Notes under the pieces: generated by a model | Told to the model about the DNA's origin: nothing | Database searches by the model: none | The model's input: the letters and a program-made list of their open reading frames with translations, nothing else | Assembly (NCBI GenBank): GCA_016709385.1 | Contig: JADJMW010000001.1 | Coordinates: 124,001 to 188,000 of the forward strand | Length of the DNA stretch: 64,000 nt | Direction of reading: 5' to 3' | Source: Candidatus Rubrivivax defluviihabitans | GTDB lineage: Bacteria > Pseudomonadota > Gammaproteobacteria > Burkholderiales > Burkholderiaceae_C | In this document: positions 8,521-18,199 of the stretch, one piece after another | Position numbering within the stretch: the stretch's first letter is position 1 | Layout of the letters: every line of letters starts with the position of its first letter | Program-made: the position numbers and the translations under genes

Positions 8521-9834
8521 TCAGACCTGCACCGGGTCGCCGAGATCGAAGTGCTGGTCGGGGAAATACTTCGCCAGCCGGTCGTCGGCCGTTCGGGCAT
8601 GGGCTTCCATGCCTTCCAGGCGCGAGATGCGTGCGGTGACCTCGCCGATGTCGCGTGCCGCCTCGCGCGTCATGCGTTGCCAGGTCAGCGTCTTCATGAA
8701 CTTGTGCACCGACAGGCCGCCGGAATAGCGTGCCGCGCCCTTGGTCGGCAGCACGTGGTTGGGGCCGCTGGCCTTGTCGCCGTAGGCCACCGTGGTTTCC
8801 TCGCCCAGGAAGAGCGAGCCGTAGCAGGTGAGATGTTCCAGCCACCACGCCAGGTCGCGCGCGTGCACCTCCAGGTGTTCGCTGGCATAGCGGTCGGACA
8901 CCGCGGCCACCTCCTCGCGCGTGTCGCACACGATGACCTCGCCGTAGTCGCGCCAGGCCGCGCCGGCGGCGTCGCGCGCGGTCGGCGGCAGCGCCTCGAT
9001 GAGCGGCGGCACGTGCGCCATCACCGCCTCGGCCAGAGCCTGCGAGGTGGTGAACAGCCAGGCCGGCGACTCGTGCCCGTGTTCGGCCTGGCCGACCAGG
9101 TCGACGGCGACCATCAGCGCGTCGGCGCTGTCGTCGGCGATCACCGCCACCTCGGAGGGGCCGGCGAAGACGTCGATGCCGACCTTGCCGTACAGCGTGC
9201 GCTTGGCCTCGGCGACGAATTTGTTGCCGGGGCCGACGATCACGTCGGCCGGCTGGCCGCCGAACAGGCCGTAGGCCATGGCGGCGATGGCCTGCACGCC
9301 GCCCAAGGTCATGATCACGTCGGCGCCGGCGCGGTCGAAGGCGTAGAGCAGGCAGGGGTGCATGGGGCCGCCGCGGAAGGGGCCCGAGCAGGCCACGATG
9401 GTCTTCACGCCCGCGGCCTTGGCCGTGGCCACGCCCATGTAGGCCGAGGCGATGTGCGCGTAGCGCCCCGCCGGGGCGTAGCAGCCGGCCACGTTGACCG
9501 GCAGCACGCGCTGGCCGGCCACCACGCCGGGGTGCAGTTCGACCTCGAATTCGCGCAGCGAGTCGCGCTGGGCGTGGGCGAAGGCGCTGACCTGCGCGAT
9601 GGCGAAGTCGATGTCGCGCCGCACCTGCGGTGGCACTTCGGCGGCGCGGCGGTCGATCTCCTGGCGCGACATCACGATCTCGCCCTGCCAGCCGTCGAGC
9701 TGCCGGGCGTAGGCGCGCACCGCGTCCTCGCGCCCGGCCTCGATGGCGGCCAGCATCTCGGTCACCACCTTCTGCGCGGTGGCCGTCTCGGTCTCGGGGG
9801 TCTTGCTCGCCTTCTTCAGGTAGCGGGTGGCCAT
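8521..9834 (-). CDS. hpsN: Histidinol-dehydrogenase-family enzyme, probable sulfopropanediol 3-dehydrogenase (HpsN-like)
   Basis: The 437-residue protein has the HisD fold but sits outside any histidine operon. Catalytic Glu319-His320 (ASEHLEVH) and the zinc ligands expected from HisD are present: Gln and His in QAEHGH, Asp in GDKASGPNHVLPT, and His in EGMEAHARTA. Sequence blocks such as YLKKASKTPETET, GVVAGQRVLPVNVAGCYAPA, and the C-terminal RTADDRLAKYFP match, from memory, the HpsN group that oxidises 2,3-dihydroxypropane-1-sulfonate to sulfolactate with 2 NAD. A LacI-type operator candidate lies 21 nt upstream. The neighbouring TTT receptor, ABC transporter and 2-hydroxyacid dehydrogenases fit that role. 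Other HisD-like catabolic enzymes exist, so the substrate remains an inference. Confidence 0.7.
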   Translation of the reverse strand: MATRYLKKASKTPETETATAQKVVTEMLAAIEAGREDAVRAYARQLDGWQGEIVMSRQEIDRRAAEVPPQVRRDIDFAIAQVSAFAHAQRDSLREFEVELHPGVVAGQRVLPVNVAGCYAPAGRYAHIASAYMGVATAKAAGVKTIVACSGPFRGGPMHPCLLYAFDRAGADVIMTLGGVQAIAAMAYGLFGGQPADVIVGPGNKFVAEAKRTLYGKVGIDVFAGPSEVAVIADDSADALMVAVDLVGQAEHGHESPAWLFTTSQALAEAVMAHVPPLIEALPPTARDAAGAAWRDYGEVIVCDTREEVAAVSDRYASEHLEVHARDLAWWLEHLTCYGSLFLGEETTVAYGDKASGPNHVLPTKGAARYSGGLSVHKFMKTLTWQRMTREAARDIGEVTARISRLEGMEAHARTADDRLAKYFPDQHFDLGDPVQV

Positions 9835-9854
9835 GGTCGCTCCGAAATTCGATT

Positions 9855-9870
9855 GGGTAAACGATTGCCC
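9855..9870. promoter_or_regulatory. LacI-type operator candidate upstream of hpsN-like gene
   Basis: GGGTAAACGATTGCCC is a 16-bp imperfect palindrome centred on CG (half sites GGGTAAA and GGGCAAT), the form bound by LacI/GalR regulators. It lies about 21 nt before the hpsN-like start. It shares the core GTAA(n)CGATT with two sites flanking the lacI-family gene of this island. Confidence 0.55.
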
Positions 9871-9941
9871 GGCGCGGGCGAAAGAGGCGCCGGCCCGGGT
9901 GCCCGGGGCGCGGCGCCGTCGGCGTTCCGCGTGCCGGGCGC

Positions 9942-10985
9942 TCAGTTGGCGCGGGTGGCGAACTCGCGCAGCTTGGGGTCGGCCATGACGCGCTTCATGT
10001 AGGCGTCGGTGATGTAGTCGCCCGAGGCGGGCACGCTTTGCAGTGCGCCGGTGCCGCGCATGAAGCTGGCGATGTCGGCGAACCAGGTGTCGACGCTGGA
10101 TGCGCCCTTGCTGCGGTCCATGCGCTGCAGCTGGCCTTCGAGGTCGAAGGTCGGCCGGGTGTCGAATTCCTTGTTCATCGACGCCTCGCTGACGCTGACA
10201 CCGCCCTGCTCGTAGAACTTCTTCATCATCTGGATGCCCTCGGCGCGGTTGGCGTTGAGCCACTTCCAGGCGCGCAGGTAGACGGCCAGGAACTTGGCCA
10301 CGTTCTCCGGGTTCTGCTCGGCATAGTCGCCGCGCGCGATGAGCGCTCCCGGCACCACGGCGCCGCCTTCCTTGCCCGAGCACAGCACCCTGGCGCCGGC
10401 CTTTTCCTCCAGCGTGTAGATGTTCGGTGCCCACAGGCCGCCGAGGTCGGCGTTGCCCGAGGACATGGCGCTGATGATCTCGGCCTGGCCCATGTTCTTG
10501 ATCGTCACGTCGGCCTTCGCGATGCCCCACTTCTTCAGGCAGGACTGCACCGCGTAGTCGCCGGTGGAATTGGCCGTGAGCACGATGGTCTGGCCCTTGA
10601 TCGAGGCCGGGTCCTTGCTGAACTTGTCGACCATCTCCTTGCGCGCGAGCAGCGCGTTGCCGGCCGATTCGTCGTTGGTGACGCCGATGGTCTTGATGCC
10701 GAAGCGCACATGGCCCAGCACCGCCGGCACCGAGCCGGTGCCGCCCACGTCCCAGGACTTGCTGGCCGAGGCCGCGATCTGCGGTACGCCGGCCGGGAAG
10801 GTGCTGAACACCGGCTTCAGGCCGACCTCGGCCCACCAGTTCTTCTCGGTCGCCACGTAGAACGGCAGCGCCCAGTACAGCGCCGGCTGGTAGCTGACCT
10901 TGATCTCGGTCTGGGCCTGGGCGCCGGTGGTGCCGGCGGCAGCGATGACGGCCAGGGTCAGGGCGCGCAGCGTGGTGCGGTTCAT
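9942..10985 (-). CDS. ABC transporter substrate-binding protein (NMT1/SsuA/TauA-like)
   Basis: A 347-residue periplasmic binding protein with a clear signal peptide cut after AQA (about residue 24). The mature protein starts with a beta strand, TEIKVSYQPALYWALPFYVATEK, then PAGVPQIAASASKSWDVGGTGSVPA. This is the layout of receptors for nitrate, taurine, alkanesulfonate and thiamine precursors. It is followed downstream by the HpsN-like gene and preceded by the ATPase and two permeases, so a full importer is present. The ligand is unknown; a sulfonate or sulfate ester is plausible from the neighbours. Confidence 0.85.
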   Translation of the reverse strand: MNRTTLRALTLAVIAAAGTTGAQAQTEIKVSYQPALYWALPFYVATEKNWWAEVGLKPVFSTFPAGVPQIAASASKSWDVGGTGSVPAVLGHVRFGIKTIGVTNDESAGNALLARKEMVDKFSKDPASIKGQTIVLTANSTGDYAVQSCLKKWGIAKADVTIKNMGQAEIISAMSSGNADLGGLWAPNIYTLEEKAGARVLCSGKEGGAVVPGALIARGDYAEQNPENVAKFLAVYLRAWKWLNANRAEGIQMMKKFYEQGGVSVSEASMNKEFDTRPTFDLEGQLQRMDRSKGASSVDTWFADIASFMRGTGALQSVPASGDYITDAYMKRVMADPKLREFATRAN

Positions 10986-11034
10986 GGTTTGTCTCCTGTG
11001 GGGTGGGGGTGGTGCGGGGCAGAGTGAGAGTGGG

Positions 11035-11835
<801 letters not shown>

Positions 11836-11851
11836 GGCGTGGTTCCTCGGT

Positions 11852-12634
11852 TCAGAGACCGCGCCGGGTCTCGATGGTGAGCTGCACGCGGCGCAGCGCG
11901 GCGTCGATGATCACGCCGACGACGCCGATGGCCAGCATGCCGCTCATCACGGTGGCGGTGGAGATGGCGGCCTGACCCTTGACCATGAGATAGCCCACGC
12001 CGCTGGAGGCCACGATGAGCTCGGCGCCGACCAGGCTCTGCCAGCCCAGGCCGGCCGAGATGCGCAGGCCGGCCACGATGGAAGGCACGGTGGCGGGCAG
12101 CATCACCTGCGTCATGGCACGCCAGTGGCTGGCGCCGAGCATCTGCGCCGCCTCGATGTACTTCAGGTCGACCTGGCGCGCGCCGCGGTAGGTGTTGATC
12201 AGCACCGGCGGGAATGCGCCCATGAAGATGATCAGCACCGGTCCGCCGATGCCGGTGCCGAACCACAGTGCTGCGAACGGCACCCAGGCGATCGGCGCCA
12301 CGAAGCGCACGGCCTCGAAGGCCGGCGTGACGAGGCGGTCGAGCCAGCGGAAGCGGGCCATCAGCAGGCCCAGCGGCACGCCCACCAGCGCCGCCAGCCC
12401 GAAGCCCATCCCGAAGCGCTGCAGGCTGGACAGCAGGTGCATGCCGAGCGTGGCACCCGAGAAGGGCTCGCGCACCAGGTGCATGAAGCGCTGCAGCACG
12501 TCCCACGGCGTGGGCAGGAAGTCGCGCGAGGTCAGCCCGGACAGTGCGGCCGACGTCCACACGGCGAGGAAACCGATGGCGCCGATGGCGCTGAGCTGCA
12601 GCCAGCGGTTGGTGGCCAGGCGCGGCTGCAGCAT
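11852..12634 (-). CDS. ABC transporter permease (SsuC/TauC-like), second copy
   Basis: A 260-residue inner-membrane permease with about six transmembrane helices. It carries the EAA-type cytoplasmic loop (YIEAAQMLGASHWRAMTQVMLP, beginning about residue 165) that contacts the ATPase. Its ATG overlaps the stop of the upstream permease by one base (TGATG). With that paralogue it probably forms a heterodimeric channel. The family transports nitrate, taurine, sulfonates, or pyrimidine precursors. Confidence 0.92.
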   Translation of the reverse strand: MLQPRLATNRWLQLSAIGAIGFLAVWTSAALSGLTSRDFLPTPWDVLQRFMHLVREPFSGATLGMHLLSSLQRFGMGFGLAALVGVPLGLLMARFRWLDRLVTPAFEAVRFVAPIAWVPFAALWFGTGIGGPVLIIFMGAFPPVLINTYRGARQVDLKYIEAAQMLGASHWRAMTQVMLPATVPSIVAGLRISAGLGWQSLVGAELIVASSGVGYLMVKGQAAISTATVMSGMLAIGVVGVIIDAALRRVQLTIETRRGL

Positions 12635-13425
12635 CAGTGCACCACCCGCCACGGCATGGCGCGGCGCTCGATCCAGCCCAGGCCCTGGGTCATGATCCAG
12701 CCGCACAAGGCCACGCTGGCCATGCCGACGACGATCATGCCGGGGTAGATGTCCTGCGCCGCCTGGTTCAGGATCGTGCCCAGGCCGGCGATGGCGCCCA
12801 CCAGCTCGGCCGCCACCAGCGTCGTCCACGAGGCCTGCAGCGACAGGCGCAGCCCGGTGAAGATGCTGGGCAGCGCGCCGGGCACCAGCACTTCGCGCCA
12901 GTAGCGCACGCCGCGGGCGTCCAGCATGGCGGCGGCCTCGAAGATGGGGCGCTCGATCTGGCGCACGCCGGTATAGCTGTTGATCACCGAAGGCACGAAG
13001 GCGGCCATGAAGATGACCATCATCTTGGCCGCATCGCCCAGGCCCAGCCAGACGATGGCCAGCGGGATCCAGGCCAGCGGCGGTATCGGGCGCAGCAGCA
13101 GGAACACCGGGTTGGCCACGGCCTCGACCACGCGGCTGGCGCCCATGGCCAGGCCCAGCGCCACGCCCGCCGCCGAGGCGACGACGAAGCCCATCGTCAC
13201 GAGCACCACGCTGCGCAGCACGTGGTCGTGCAGGCGGCCGTTGCTGTAGCCGTCGAGGACGATCTGGCGCAGCGCGCCGTAGGCCTCCAGCGGCGGCGGA
13301 AAGCGCGCCGGCGAAATGACGCCCCAGGTGGCCGTCAGCAGCTGCCAGGCCGCCAGTGCGCCCGCCAGTGCCAGCGCGGTGGTCAGCAGCGCGCGCCACC
13401 AGGGTTGGCCGGAGGCAACTTTCAT
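12634..13425 (-). CDS. ABC transporter permease (SsuC/TauC-like), first copy
   Basis: A 263-residue paralogue of the following permease and the first gene of the minus-strand operon. Six or so hydrophobic helices are visible. The EAA loop reads FEAAAMLDARGVRYWREVLVP at about residue 155. A LacI-like operator candidate lies about 33 nt upstream of the start codon, in the gap shared with the divergent regulator gene. Two different permease genes for one ATPase and one receptor are common in this transporter class when the channel is a heterodimer. Confidence 0.92.
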   Translation of the reverse strand: MKVASGQPWWRALLTTALALAGALAAWQLLTATWGVISPARFPPPLEAYGALRQIVLDGYSNGRLHDHVLRSVVLVTMGFVVASAAGVALGLAMGASRVVEAVANPVFLLLRPIPPLAWIPLAIVWLGLGDAAKMMVIFMAAFVPSVINSYTGVRQIERPIFEAAAMLDARGVRYWREVLVPGALPSIFTGLRLSLQASWTTLVAAELVGAIAGLGTILNQAAQDIYPGMIVVGMASVALCGWIMTQGLGWIERRAMPWRVVH

Positions 13426-13457
13426 GGTCCGACTGGCGCGGCCGTTTCAGCCATTGA

Positions 13458-13471
13458 AGTAATCGATTTCA
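13458..13471. promoter_or_regulatory. LacI-type operator candidate before the ABC operon
   Basis: AGTAATCGATTTCA is centred on CG with half sites AGTAATC and TGAAATC and a perfect AATCGATT centre. It lies in the 172-nt gap between the divergent permease and lacI-family genes, placed to control the minus-strand operon. Confidence 0.5.
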
Positions 13472-13577
13472 CGATGTCCGCATGATCGACACTGTCCGAA
13501 GGCGCGTCAACACCTCAGGAATCGGTGCTTTCCCGGCCCCGGTGGCGGTCATCGGTCACGATGCTCGAAACGATCGG

Positions 13578-13590
13578 GGTAACGATTACA
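13578..13590. promoter_or_regulatory. Possible autoregulatory LacI-type site
   Basis: GGTAACGATTACA ends 7 nt before the lacI-family ATG. It resembles the other two operator candidates but lacks one base between the half sites. A further AACGAT half site lies 12 nt upstream. Binding here would block the regulator's own translation or transcription start. Confidence 0.35.
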
Positions 13591-13597
13591 CTGGGCC

Positions 13598-14647
13598 ATG
13601 GTGGCGCGAGCAGCGAAGGAAGGCACCCAGCCGACGATCGGCGACGTCGCCCAGGCGGCGGGTGTGTCGACGGCCACCGTCTCGCGCGTGCTCAATGAGC
13701 ATGCCTCGGTAGCGACGGCGTTGCGCCTGCGCGTAGACGCCGCGGTGGCCGCGCTGGGCTACGTGCCGAACGCCGGCGCGCGAGCGATGAAGCTGCAGCG
13801 CAGCGGCACCGTCGGCGCCATCTTCCCGACCGTGGACAACGCGATCTTCGCGAAGGCCATCGACGCACTGCAGCGCCGGCTGGCGGCGTCGGGCCGGCAG
13901 CTGCTCATCGCCACCAGCGGCTACGACCCGGACATGGAGGCACGCCAGGCGATGAACCTCGTCACCCGCGGTGCCGATGCGCTGGCGTTGTGCGGCGTGG
14001 GGCAGAGCCCGGCGCTGCGGCGCTTCCTGCGCCGGCGCGAACTGCCGGTGGTGCACGTGATGAGCTGGCCGGGGCCGGCGGACATGGTCTGCGTCGGCTT
14101 CGACAATTCGAAAGCCATCGCCCAGGGCGTGCGCTACCTGCTCGACCTGGGCCACCGGCGCATCGGCATGCTGGCCGGCGTCACCGCGCACAACGACCGT
14201 GCTGCCGCACGCGTGGCCGGCGTGCGCGCGGCGCTGGCACTGGCCGGACTGGCGCTGGAGCCCGGCCTGCTCGTCGAGCGGCCGTATGAACTGGGCGAGG
14301 CGAGCGAAGGCCTGCGCTCGCTGATGTCGACCGTGCCGCCACCGACCGCCGTGGTCTGCGGCAACGACGTGCTCGCGATGGGAGCCCTGCTCGAGGCGCA
14401 ACGGCTCGGGCTGGCGGTGCCAGGCGAGCTGTCGGTCATCGGCTTCGACGACCTGGAACTGGCGCGCCACCTGGTTCCGCCGCTGACCACGCTGCACGTG
14501 CCGACCGAGGCGATGTGGATCACCGCGGCCGAGCGGCTGATCGACGCGCTGGAGCGGCGGCCGGTTCCCGCCGCCACCGAGGTCCAGGTCGAATTGATCG
14601 TGCGCGGTTCGACCGGGCCGGTGCGCCAGGGCCGCGATCGCGGCTGA
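13598..14647 (+). CDS. LacI/GalR-family transcriptional regulator
   Basis: The 349-residue protein has an N-terminal helix-turn-helix (PTIGDVAQAAGVSTATVSRVLN, starting about residue 12) and hinge helix, then a periplasmic-binding-like sensor domain ending in a GFDDLELARHLVPPLTT segment. LacI proteins repress nearby catabolic genes until an effector binds. It is divergent from the ABC operon and has candidate operators on both sides of its promoter and before the hpsN-like gene. It is the likely regulator of the whole minus-strand operon. The effector cannot be predicted. Confidence 0.92.
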   Translation: MVARAAKEGTQPTIGDVAQAAGVSTATVSRVLNEHASVATALRLRVDAAVAALGYVPNAGARAMKLQRSGTVGAIFPTVDNAIFAKAIDALQRRLAASGRQLLIATSGYDPDMEARQAMNLVTRGADALALCGVGQSPALRRFLRRRELPVVHVMSWPGPADMVCVGFDNSKAIAQGVRYLLDLGHRRIGMLAGVTAHNDRAAARVAGVRAALALAGLALEPGLLVERPYELGEASEGLRSLMSTVPPPTAVVCGNDVLAMGALLEAQRLGLAVPGELSVIGFDDLELARHLVPPLTTLHVPTEAMWITAAERLIDALERRPVPAATEVQVELIVRGSTGPVRQGRDRG

Positions 14648-14663
14648 GCCTGCCGCCCCGCTC

Positions 14664-15413
14664 TCAGCGGCTGCCGCAGACGCCGCAGGCCGGGTTGCGC
14701 GGCGTCTTGACTTCCTGCCACTCCATGGCCCGGCCGTCCAGCATGAGCAGCCGGCCGGCCAGCGTTTGGCCCACGCCGGCGAGCAGTTTCAGCGCCTCGG
14801 CCGCCTGCACGCAGCCGATGATGCCGACCAGCGGCGCGAAGACGCCCATCGTGGCGCAGGCCACCTCGTCGTATTCCACCTCGGGCGGGAACAGGCAGGC
14901 GTAACACGGCGCATCGCCCTGGCGCGAGTCGTACACCGACACCTGGCCGTCGAAGCCGATCGCCGCGCCCGACACCAGCGGCCTGCGGTGGCGCACGCAG
15001 GCGGCGTTGACGGCATGGCGCGTGGCGAAGTTGTCGCTGCAGTCCAGCACCACGCTGGCCTGCGGCACCAGGGCGTCCAGCAGCGCGGTGTCGGCGCGGC
15101 GCGCCAGCGCGTGCACCTGCACGTCGGGATTGATGGCGGCCACCGTGGCGCGCACCGAGTCGGCCTTGGGCTGGCCGACGCGGGACAGGTTGTGCGCGAT
15201 CTGGCGCTGCAGGTTGGTGAGGTCGACGTCGTCGTGGTCGACCACCGTCATTCGGCCCACCCCGGCCGTGCCCAGGTACAGCGCCACCGGTGAGCCCAGC
15301 CCACCTGCGCCGATGACCAGCGCGTGCGACCGCAGCAGGCGCTGCTGGCCCTCGACGCCGATCTCGTCGAGCATCAGGTGGCGTGCATAGCGCAGCAGTT
15401 GCCGGTCGTCCAT
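14664..15413 (-). CDS. moeB: Molybdopterin-synthase adenylyltransferase / ThiF-type E1-like enzyme
   Basis: The 249-residue protein adenylates the C-terminal Gly of a ubiquitin-like sulfur carrier (MoaD or ThiS). It has the ATP-binding GAGGLGSP motif at about residue 36, the N-R/Q region (DLTNLQRQI), and two zinc CxxC pairs: CYAC at about 180 and CGVC at the very C-terminus. No rhodanese domain follows, as expected for MoeB or ThiF rather than MOCS3-like forms. A long perfect inverted repeat lies between it and the upstream ctpA. Which sulfur carrier it serves cannot be told here. Confidence 0.88.
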   Translation of the reverse strand: MDDRQLLRYARHLMLDEIGVEGQQRLLRSHALVIGAGGLGSPVALYLGTAGVGRMTVVDHDDVDLTNLQRQIAHNLSRVGQPKADSVRATVAAINPDVQVHALARRADTALLDALVPQASVVLDCSDNFATRHAVNAACVRHRRPLVSGAAIGFDGQVSVYDSRQGDAPCYACLFPPEVEYDEVACATMGVFAPLVGIIGCVQAAEALKLLAGVGQTLAGRLLMLDGRAMEWQEVKTPRNPACGVCGSR

Positions 15414-15431
15414 GGGGGAGCCTGAAGTAGA

Positions 15432-15455
15432 GAAGCCCGCCGGCCGGCGGGCTTC
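15432..15455. terminator. 24-bp perfect palindrome between ctpA and moeB
   Basis: The segment is its own reverse complement: outer GAAGCCCGCC, centre GGCC. It would form a very stable GC stem 19 nt downstream of the ctpA stop and 18 nt before the moeB start. No T-run follows on the minus strand, so it may be a rho-assisted terminator or an mRNA 3'-end stabiliser. Confidence 0.5.
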
Positions 15456-15474
15456 ATCGTGCGGGGCGCTGGGC

Positions 15475-16917
15475 TTACTTGGTGGTGCTGGTGGCCGGCG
15501 CCTCGGCGCGGCGCTCGACGTTCTTGCTGGCCATCACCGGCAGGCCGCGCAACTGGTTCAGCGCCTGTTGCAGCGGGAAATCTTCCGCGCTGCCGAATTC
15601 GGGCAGCGGCTTGACCGGTTCCTTGGTCTTGGCCACCTGTTCCTCGAGCCTGGCGCGCGCTTCCTCGCGCGCCTTGTCGCGCGCCGGGTCCTTGGCTTCG
15701 TCGGCGCCCGAAAGGTGCTTGTCGAGGTCGGCCTCGCGCATGCGCAGCGCGGCGAAGACATTGCCTTCGGCGGTTTCGTCCAGCCAGACGTCGGGCTCGA
15801 TGCCCTTGGCCTGGATGCTGCGCCCGTTGGGCGTGTAGTAGCGCGCCGTGGTGATCTTCAGCGCCGTCTCGCCCGGCAGCGGCCGGATCGTCTGCACCGA
15901 GCCCTTGCCGAAGGTCTGCGCGCCCATGATGGTGGCGCGCTTGTGGTCCTGCAGCGCGCCGGCGACGATCTCGCTGGCCGAGGCCGAGCCTTCGTTGACC
16001 AGCACCACCAGCGGCACGGTCTTCAACGCCGCGGGCAGGCGGCGCAGCGGGTCGGGGCCGCCGCGGCGCGCATAGTATTCGGGGCTGGCGCGGAAGGTGG
16101 CGCGCGACTCGGGGATCTGGCCGTTGGTGGTGACCACCACCACGTCGGCCGGCAGGAAGGCCGCCGAGAGGGCCACCGCGCCGTCGAGCAGGCCGCCGGG
16201 GTCGTTGCGCAGGTCGAGCACCAGGCCCTTCAGGTTCGGGTCCTGCTTGTAGAGTTCTTCGATCTTCTTCACGAAGTCGTCCACCGTCCGGTCCTGGAAC
16301 TGGCTCACGCGCAGCCAGCCATAACCCGGATCGACCATCTTCGCGCGCACGCTCTGCATGCGGATCTCTTCGCGGATGATGGTCACCGGGAAGCTGCGGT
16401 TTTCGGCCTTGCGGAAGACGGTGAGGACGACCTTGGTGTTGGGGTCGCCGCGCATGCGCTTCACCGCCTGGTCGACCGTCATGCCCTTGACCGGGGTGTC
16501 GTCGATGCGCGTGATGAAGTCGCCGGGCTTGAGGCCGGCGCGGAAGGCAGGCGAGCCTTCGATCGGCGAGACCACCTTGACCAGGCCGTCTTCCATGCCC
16601 ATCTCGATGCCGATACCGACGAACTTGCCGCCGGTGCTTTCGCGGAATTCCTTCCAGGTCTTCTTGTCCAGGTATTGCGAATGCGGGTCCAGCCCGGCCA
16701 CCATGCCGGCGATGGCGTCTTCGATCAGCTTCTTTTCGTCCACCGGCTCGACATATTCGCTCTTCACGCGGTCGAATACGGCGGCGAGTTGCTGCACCTC
16801 GGCCAGCGGCAGCGGCGACAGCGAACTGCGTGCCACGGCCTGCAATTGCATGGTGGTCAGCGCACCGGCCACCACGCCCACGGCCAGGATTCCGGCCACT
16901 TTCAGTTTGGCACCCAT
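15475..16917 (-). CDS. C-terminal processing peptidase, S41 family
   Basis: A 480-residue periplasmic protease. An N-terminal signal anchor (about residues 6-28) is followed by a helical segment, a PDZ domain (VGIGIEMGMEDGLVKVVSPIEG, starting about 95), and the S41 core with the nucleophile Ser in NEGSASASEI and the Lys in TFGKGSVQT. It cleaves exported proteins from their C-termini. I chose the ATG at 16917 with AAAGGCGA upstream; an in-frame start 93 nt earlier would put charged residues ahead of the signal anchor. The C-terminal 80 residues are a charged, low-complexity extension, common in Burkholderiales homologues. Confidence 0.9.
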   Translation of the reverse strand: MGAKLKVAGILAVGVVAGALTTMQLQAVARSSLSPLPLAEVQQLAAVFDRVKSEYVEPVDEKKLIEDAIAGMVAGLDPHSQYLDKKTWKEFRESTGGKFVGIGIEMGMEDGLVKVVSPIEGSPAFRAGLKPGDFITRIDDTPVKGMTVDQAVKRMRGDPNTKVVLTVFRKAENRSFPVTIIREEIRMQSVRAKMVDPGYGWLRVSQFQDRTVDDFVKKIEELYKQDPNLKGLVLDLRNDPGGLLDGAVALSAAFLPADVVVVTTNGQIPESRATFRASPEYYARRGGPDPLRRLPAALKTVPLVVLVNEGSASASEIVAGALQDHKRATIMGAQTFGKGSVQTIRPLPGETALKITTARYYTPNGRSIQAKGIEPDVWLDETAEGNVFAALRMREADLDKHLSGADEAKDPARDKAREEARARLEEQVAKTKEPVKPLPEFGSAEDFPLQQALNQLRGLPVMASKNVERRAEAPATSTTK

Positions 16918-17046
16918 GTTGGAGTCGCCTTTCGTGCAGCTAGACAAATCTCTTCGGCCAGTATATGGCCGGGCTCGGTTTTCGACAGCCGCCGGCCGAT
17001 AAAGTTGCACCCCGCGAATGTGCGGGTTTGGGCAGTGGCGCCGGAA

Positions 17047-17094
17047 TCGGTTTCAGCCCGCTTCGGTTTCAGCCCGTTTCGGTTTCAGCCCTTT
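17047..17094. repeat. Three 16-bp tandem repeats over the 3' end of fbpC
   Basis: The unit TCGGTTTCAGCCCGYT occurs three times in a row, at 17047, 17063 and 17079; the last copy diverges at its end. The third copy contains the fbpC stop codon and final codons. The array fills part of the 167-nt gap between fbpC and ctpA. Confidence 0.9.
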
Positions 17095-18173
17095 TCGCCT
17101 TCGCGGGCGAAAGTCACCACGTGGTCGACCGCGGTGCGGATGCCGATCCATTCGCCCACCTCGTGGTCGTGGTGCGAGGGCACGTGCGCCAGCACACGTT
17201 CGCCGCTTTCCAGGCGCAGCGTGAGCAGGAATTCGCTGCCGCGGAAGGCCTTGCGTTCGATCAGCGCGCGCACGGGCGAGGCGTCGTCGTGCACGATATC
17301 GTCGGCGCGCAGCAGCACGTCGCATTCGCCGTTGGGAAAGGCCTCGGGCAGCGGGCAACCCGCCATGTCGTTCAGTTCGCCCAGCGGCGTGTGCACGCAG
17401 GGGCCGCTGGCGCAGGCCACGATCTGCGCCGGCGTGAAGACGCCGTGGCCGATGAACTGGGCCACGAAGCGCGAGGCCGGGCGGTGGTACAGGCTGTAGG
17501 CGTCGTCCCACTGCTCGAGCCGGCCCTGGTGCATGACGCCGATGACGTCGCCCACGGCAAAGGCTTCCAGCTGGTCGTGCGTGACCAGCAGCGCCGTGGT
17601 GCCGCTTTCCTTCAGGATCACGCGCACCTCCTGCGCCAGCCGTTCGCGCAGGTCCACGTCCAGGCTGGAGAAGGGCTCGTCCAGCAGCAGCAGCTTCGGC
17701 GCCGGCGCCAGCGCGCGTGCCAGCGCCACGCGCTGCTGCTGCCCGCCGGAGAGTTCGTGCGGCGCGCGCTTGGCGGCATGCCCCAGGCCCACCAGGTCCA
17801 GCATCTGCTGCACGCGCTTGAGGCGGGCCGCGCGGTCGAGCCCGGCCACGCCGAAGGCCACGTTGTCGGCCACGCTCAGGTGGGGAAAGAGCGCATAGTC
17901 CTGGAACACCATGCCGATGCGGCGCTGCTCGGGCTGCAGGTGCAGGCCGCGGCCGGCGTCCGAAAGAGTCTCCCCGGCCATCGACACACGGCCGGCGGCG
18001 CAGCGTTCCAGTCCGGCCACCGCGCGCAGCAGCGAAGTCTTGCCGCAGCCCGAAGGCCCGATCAGCACGCCGATCCTGCCGGCGGCCAGCCCCAGCGACA
18101 CCGCTTCAACCGCGGCGCGGGCGCTGCTGGCGCGGGCATAACGGACGGATACCGATTCCAGGCTCAGGAACAT
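17085..18173 (-). CDS. fbpC: Iron(III) ABC transporter ATP-binding protein
   Basis: A 362-residue ATPase with Walker A GPSGCGKT (residues 39-46), Q-loop FQDYALFPHL, signature LSGGQQQRVALARAL, Walker B LLLLDEPFSSLD, and His in LVTHDQLEAFA. A C-terminal TOBE-like regulatory domain follows (residues 240-362). This is the FbpC/AfuC type, which energises ferric iron import. It is divergent from the fbpB permease across an 86-nt gap carrying a Fur box. No fbpA-like binding protein is seen on either side, which is unusual for the system. Confidence 0.88.
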   Translation of the reverse strand: MFLSLESVSVRYARASSARAAVEAVSLGLAAGRIGVLIGPSGCGKTSLLRAVAGLERCAAGRVSMAGETLSDAGRGLHLQPEQRRIGMVFQDYALFPHLSVADNVAFGVAGLDRAARLKRVQQMLDLVGLGHAAKRAPHELSGGQQQRVALARALAPAPKLLLLDEPFSSLDVDLRERLAQEVRVILKESGTTALLVTHDQLEAFAVGDVIGVMHQGRLEQWDDAYSLYHRPASRFVAQFIGHGVFTPAQIVACASGPCVHTPLGELNDMAGCPLPEAFPNGECDVLLRADDIVHDDASPVRALIERKAFRGSEFLLTLRLESGERVLAHVPSHHDHEVGEWIGIRTAVDHVVTFAREGEKG

Positions 18174-18199
18174 GGCTCGATCATAATCGCTGGTCAATA

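Noticed and set aside
8521..9834. Calling the HisD-family gene hisD of histidine synthesis
   Set aside because: No his genes are adjacent. The N- and C-terminal blocks and the transporter context fit the catabolic HpsN-like group better.
15432..15455. Riboswitch upstream of moeB
   Set aside because: Only a simple perfect palindrome is present, with no conserved multi-stem aptamer such as a moco motif.
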